DNA from: Candidatus Woesearchaeota archaeon
GTDB lineage: Archaea; Nanobdellota; Nanobdellia; Woesearchaeales; DSVV01
Length of the DNA stretch: 6,242 bases
NCBI GenBank assembly: GCA_016205905.1
Contig: JACQSP010000021.1
Span: forward strand, 1 to 6,242
Direction of reading: 5' to 3'
The position numbers and the translations under genes were made by a program. The notes under the pieces are model-generated. The model was not told the DNA's origin, ran no database searches, and was given only the letters and a program-made list of their open reading frames with translations. Each line of letters opens with the position of its first letter. The first letter of the stretch is position 1. Shown here in pieces: positions 5,877-6,242 of this stretch.

Positions 5877-6242
5877 ATGAAATCAAAGAAAGGTGCCGTA
5901 TTGTTTTCAATAATGCTGGTGATTTTCATGGTTATACTCCTTCTATATGCATGGTCTTTGCTCATGTCCAAATACAAAGTATTCAACAAAAATATAGGTG
6001 AAAGGCAGTTTTCATTAATAAGAACCTACCAAGAAGCGGAAAAAGCTCTTTTCTATATAGACCAGTCAGCTAAATATTCCTTGCAGCAAGCAGTTTATGA
6101 ACTTGGCAAAGACGGAGGACTTAGCGAAGTACCAGCCAGCGAAGTTCTAATTTCAAGAGAAGAGGTTTATTTTCCGTCAGCGGTTAGAAAATGCAGCAAA
6201 TTTTATGGTTATTCATTATGGCGCGAAAAAGATGCTAACTGC
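5877..6242 (+). CDS. Prepilin-like protein, 3' end beyond the window
   Basis: The frame starts 3 nt after the previous stop and stays open for 122 codons to the right edge, so the C-terminal part is missing. MKSKKGAVLF at residues 1-10 is a short, typical prepilin-like leader with KKG at 4-6. A transmembrane helix follows at about 8-29. Residues 39-74, starting NIGERQFSLI and including AEKALFYIDQSAKYS (54-68), form a likely long amphipathic helix, as expected for the extended N-terminal helix of pilin-like proteins. The visible part ends in a region with cysteines at 106 and 122. From memory, the IGxxQ...YQxAEKALFYIDQSAKYS block recurs in DPANN genomes as the last of this gene set, usually in a larger Cys-containing protein; the family has no known function. 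Confidence 0.85.
   Translation, partial: MKSKKGAVLFSIMLVIFMVILLLYAWSLLMSKYKVFNKNIGERQFSLIRTYQEAEKALFYIDQSAKYSLQQAVYELGKDGGLSEVPASEVLISREEVYFPSAVRKCSKFYGYSLWREKDANC

Overview
The window is AT-rich and gene-dense, and every gene I can support is on the plus strand. I think it comes from an archaeon, most likely a DPANN lineage of the Woesearchaeota/Pacearchaeota type. That placement is inference, based on three things: lysine/isoleucine/asparagine-rich proteins, repeated short N-termini of the form K-[KR]-G followed by one hydrophobic helix (archaeal class III, or prepilin-type, signal peptides), and several ectodomain motifs that I recall from memory in such genomes. No RNA gene, mobile element, CRISPR array or plasmid-type gene is visible.

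Layout. Positions 2-793 hold the 3' part of a gene whose start lies left of the window. It has a cysteine-containing soluble part and a glycine/alanine-rich membrane hairpin near its C-terminus. A 23-nt gap with a good Shine-Dalgarno sequence leads into a tightly packed run of eight further genes. These are a 57-residue mini membrane protein (817-990), a 593-residue anchored protein with a TPM-like domain (983-2764), two small six-cysteine proteins (2770-3075 and 3078-3392), and a 239-residue protein with a C-x-C cluster (3394-4113). After a 51-nt gap with a possible TATA box come proteins of 168, 184 and 212 residues (4165-4671, 4676-5230, 5235-5873). The last gene starts at 5877 and runs off the right edge after 122 codons. 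There is no gene-free stretch over 300 bases; the longest gap is the 51 nt before 4165.

How the genes may work together. All eight genes from 817 onward encode one N-terminal transmembrane helix, in most cases right behind a short basic segment with a K/R-G type processing site. Most then have an ectodomain of very different size and fold. Seven or eight different prepilin-like proteins in one operon look more like the parts of a single cell-surface assembly (a pseudopilus or pilus with minor subunits, or an attachment or secretion device) than like unrelated genes. No assembly ATPase, TadC/PilC-like membrane platform or prepilin peptidase lies in the window, so they would have to be encoded elsewhere. 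Function is unproven. The strongest specific observations are the TPM-like domain flanked by a duplicated cysteine motif, the tandem six-cysteine proteins, and the shared signal architecture.
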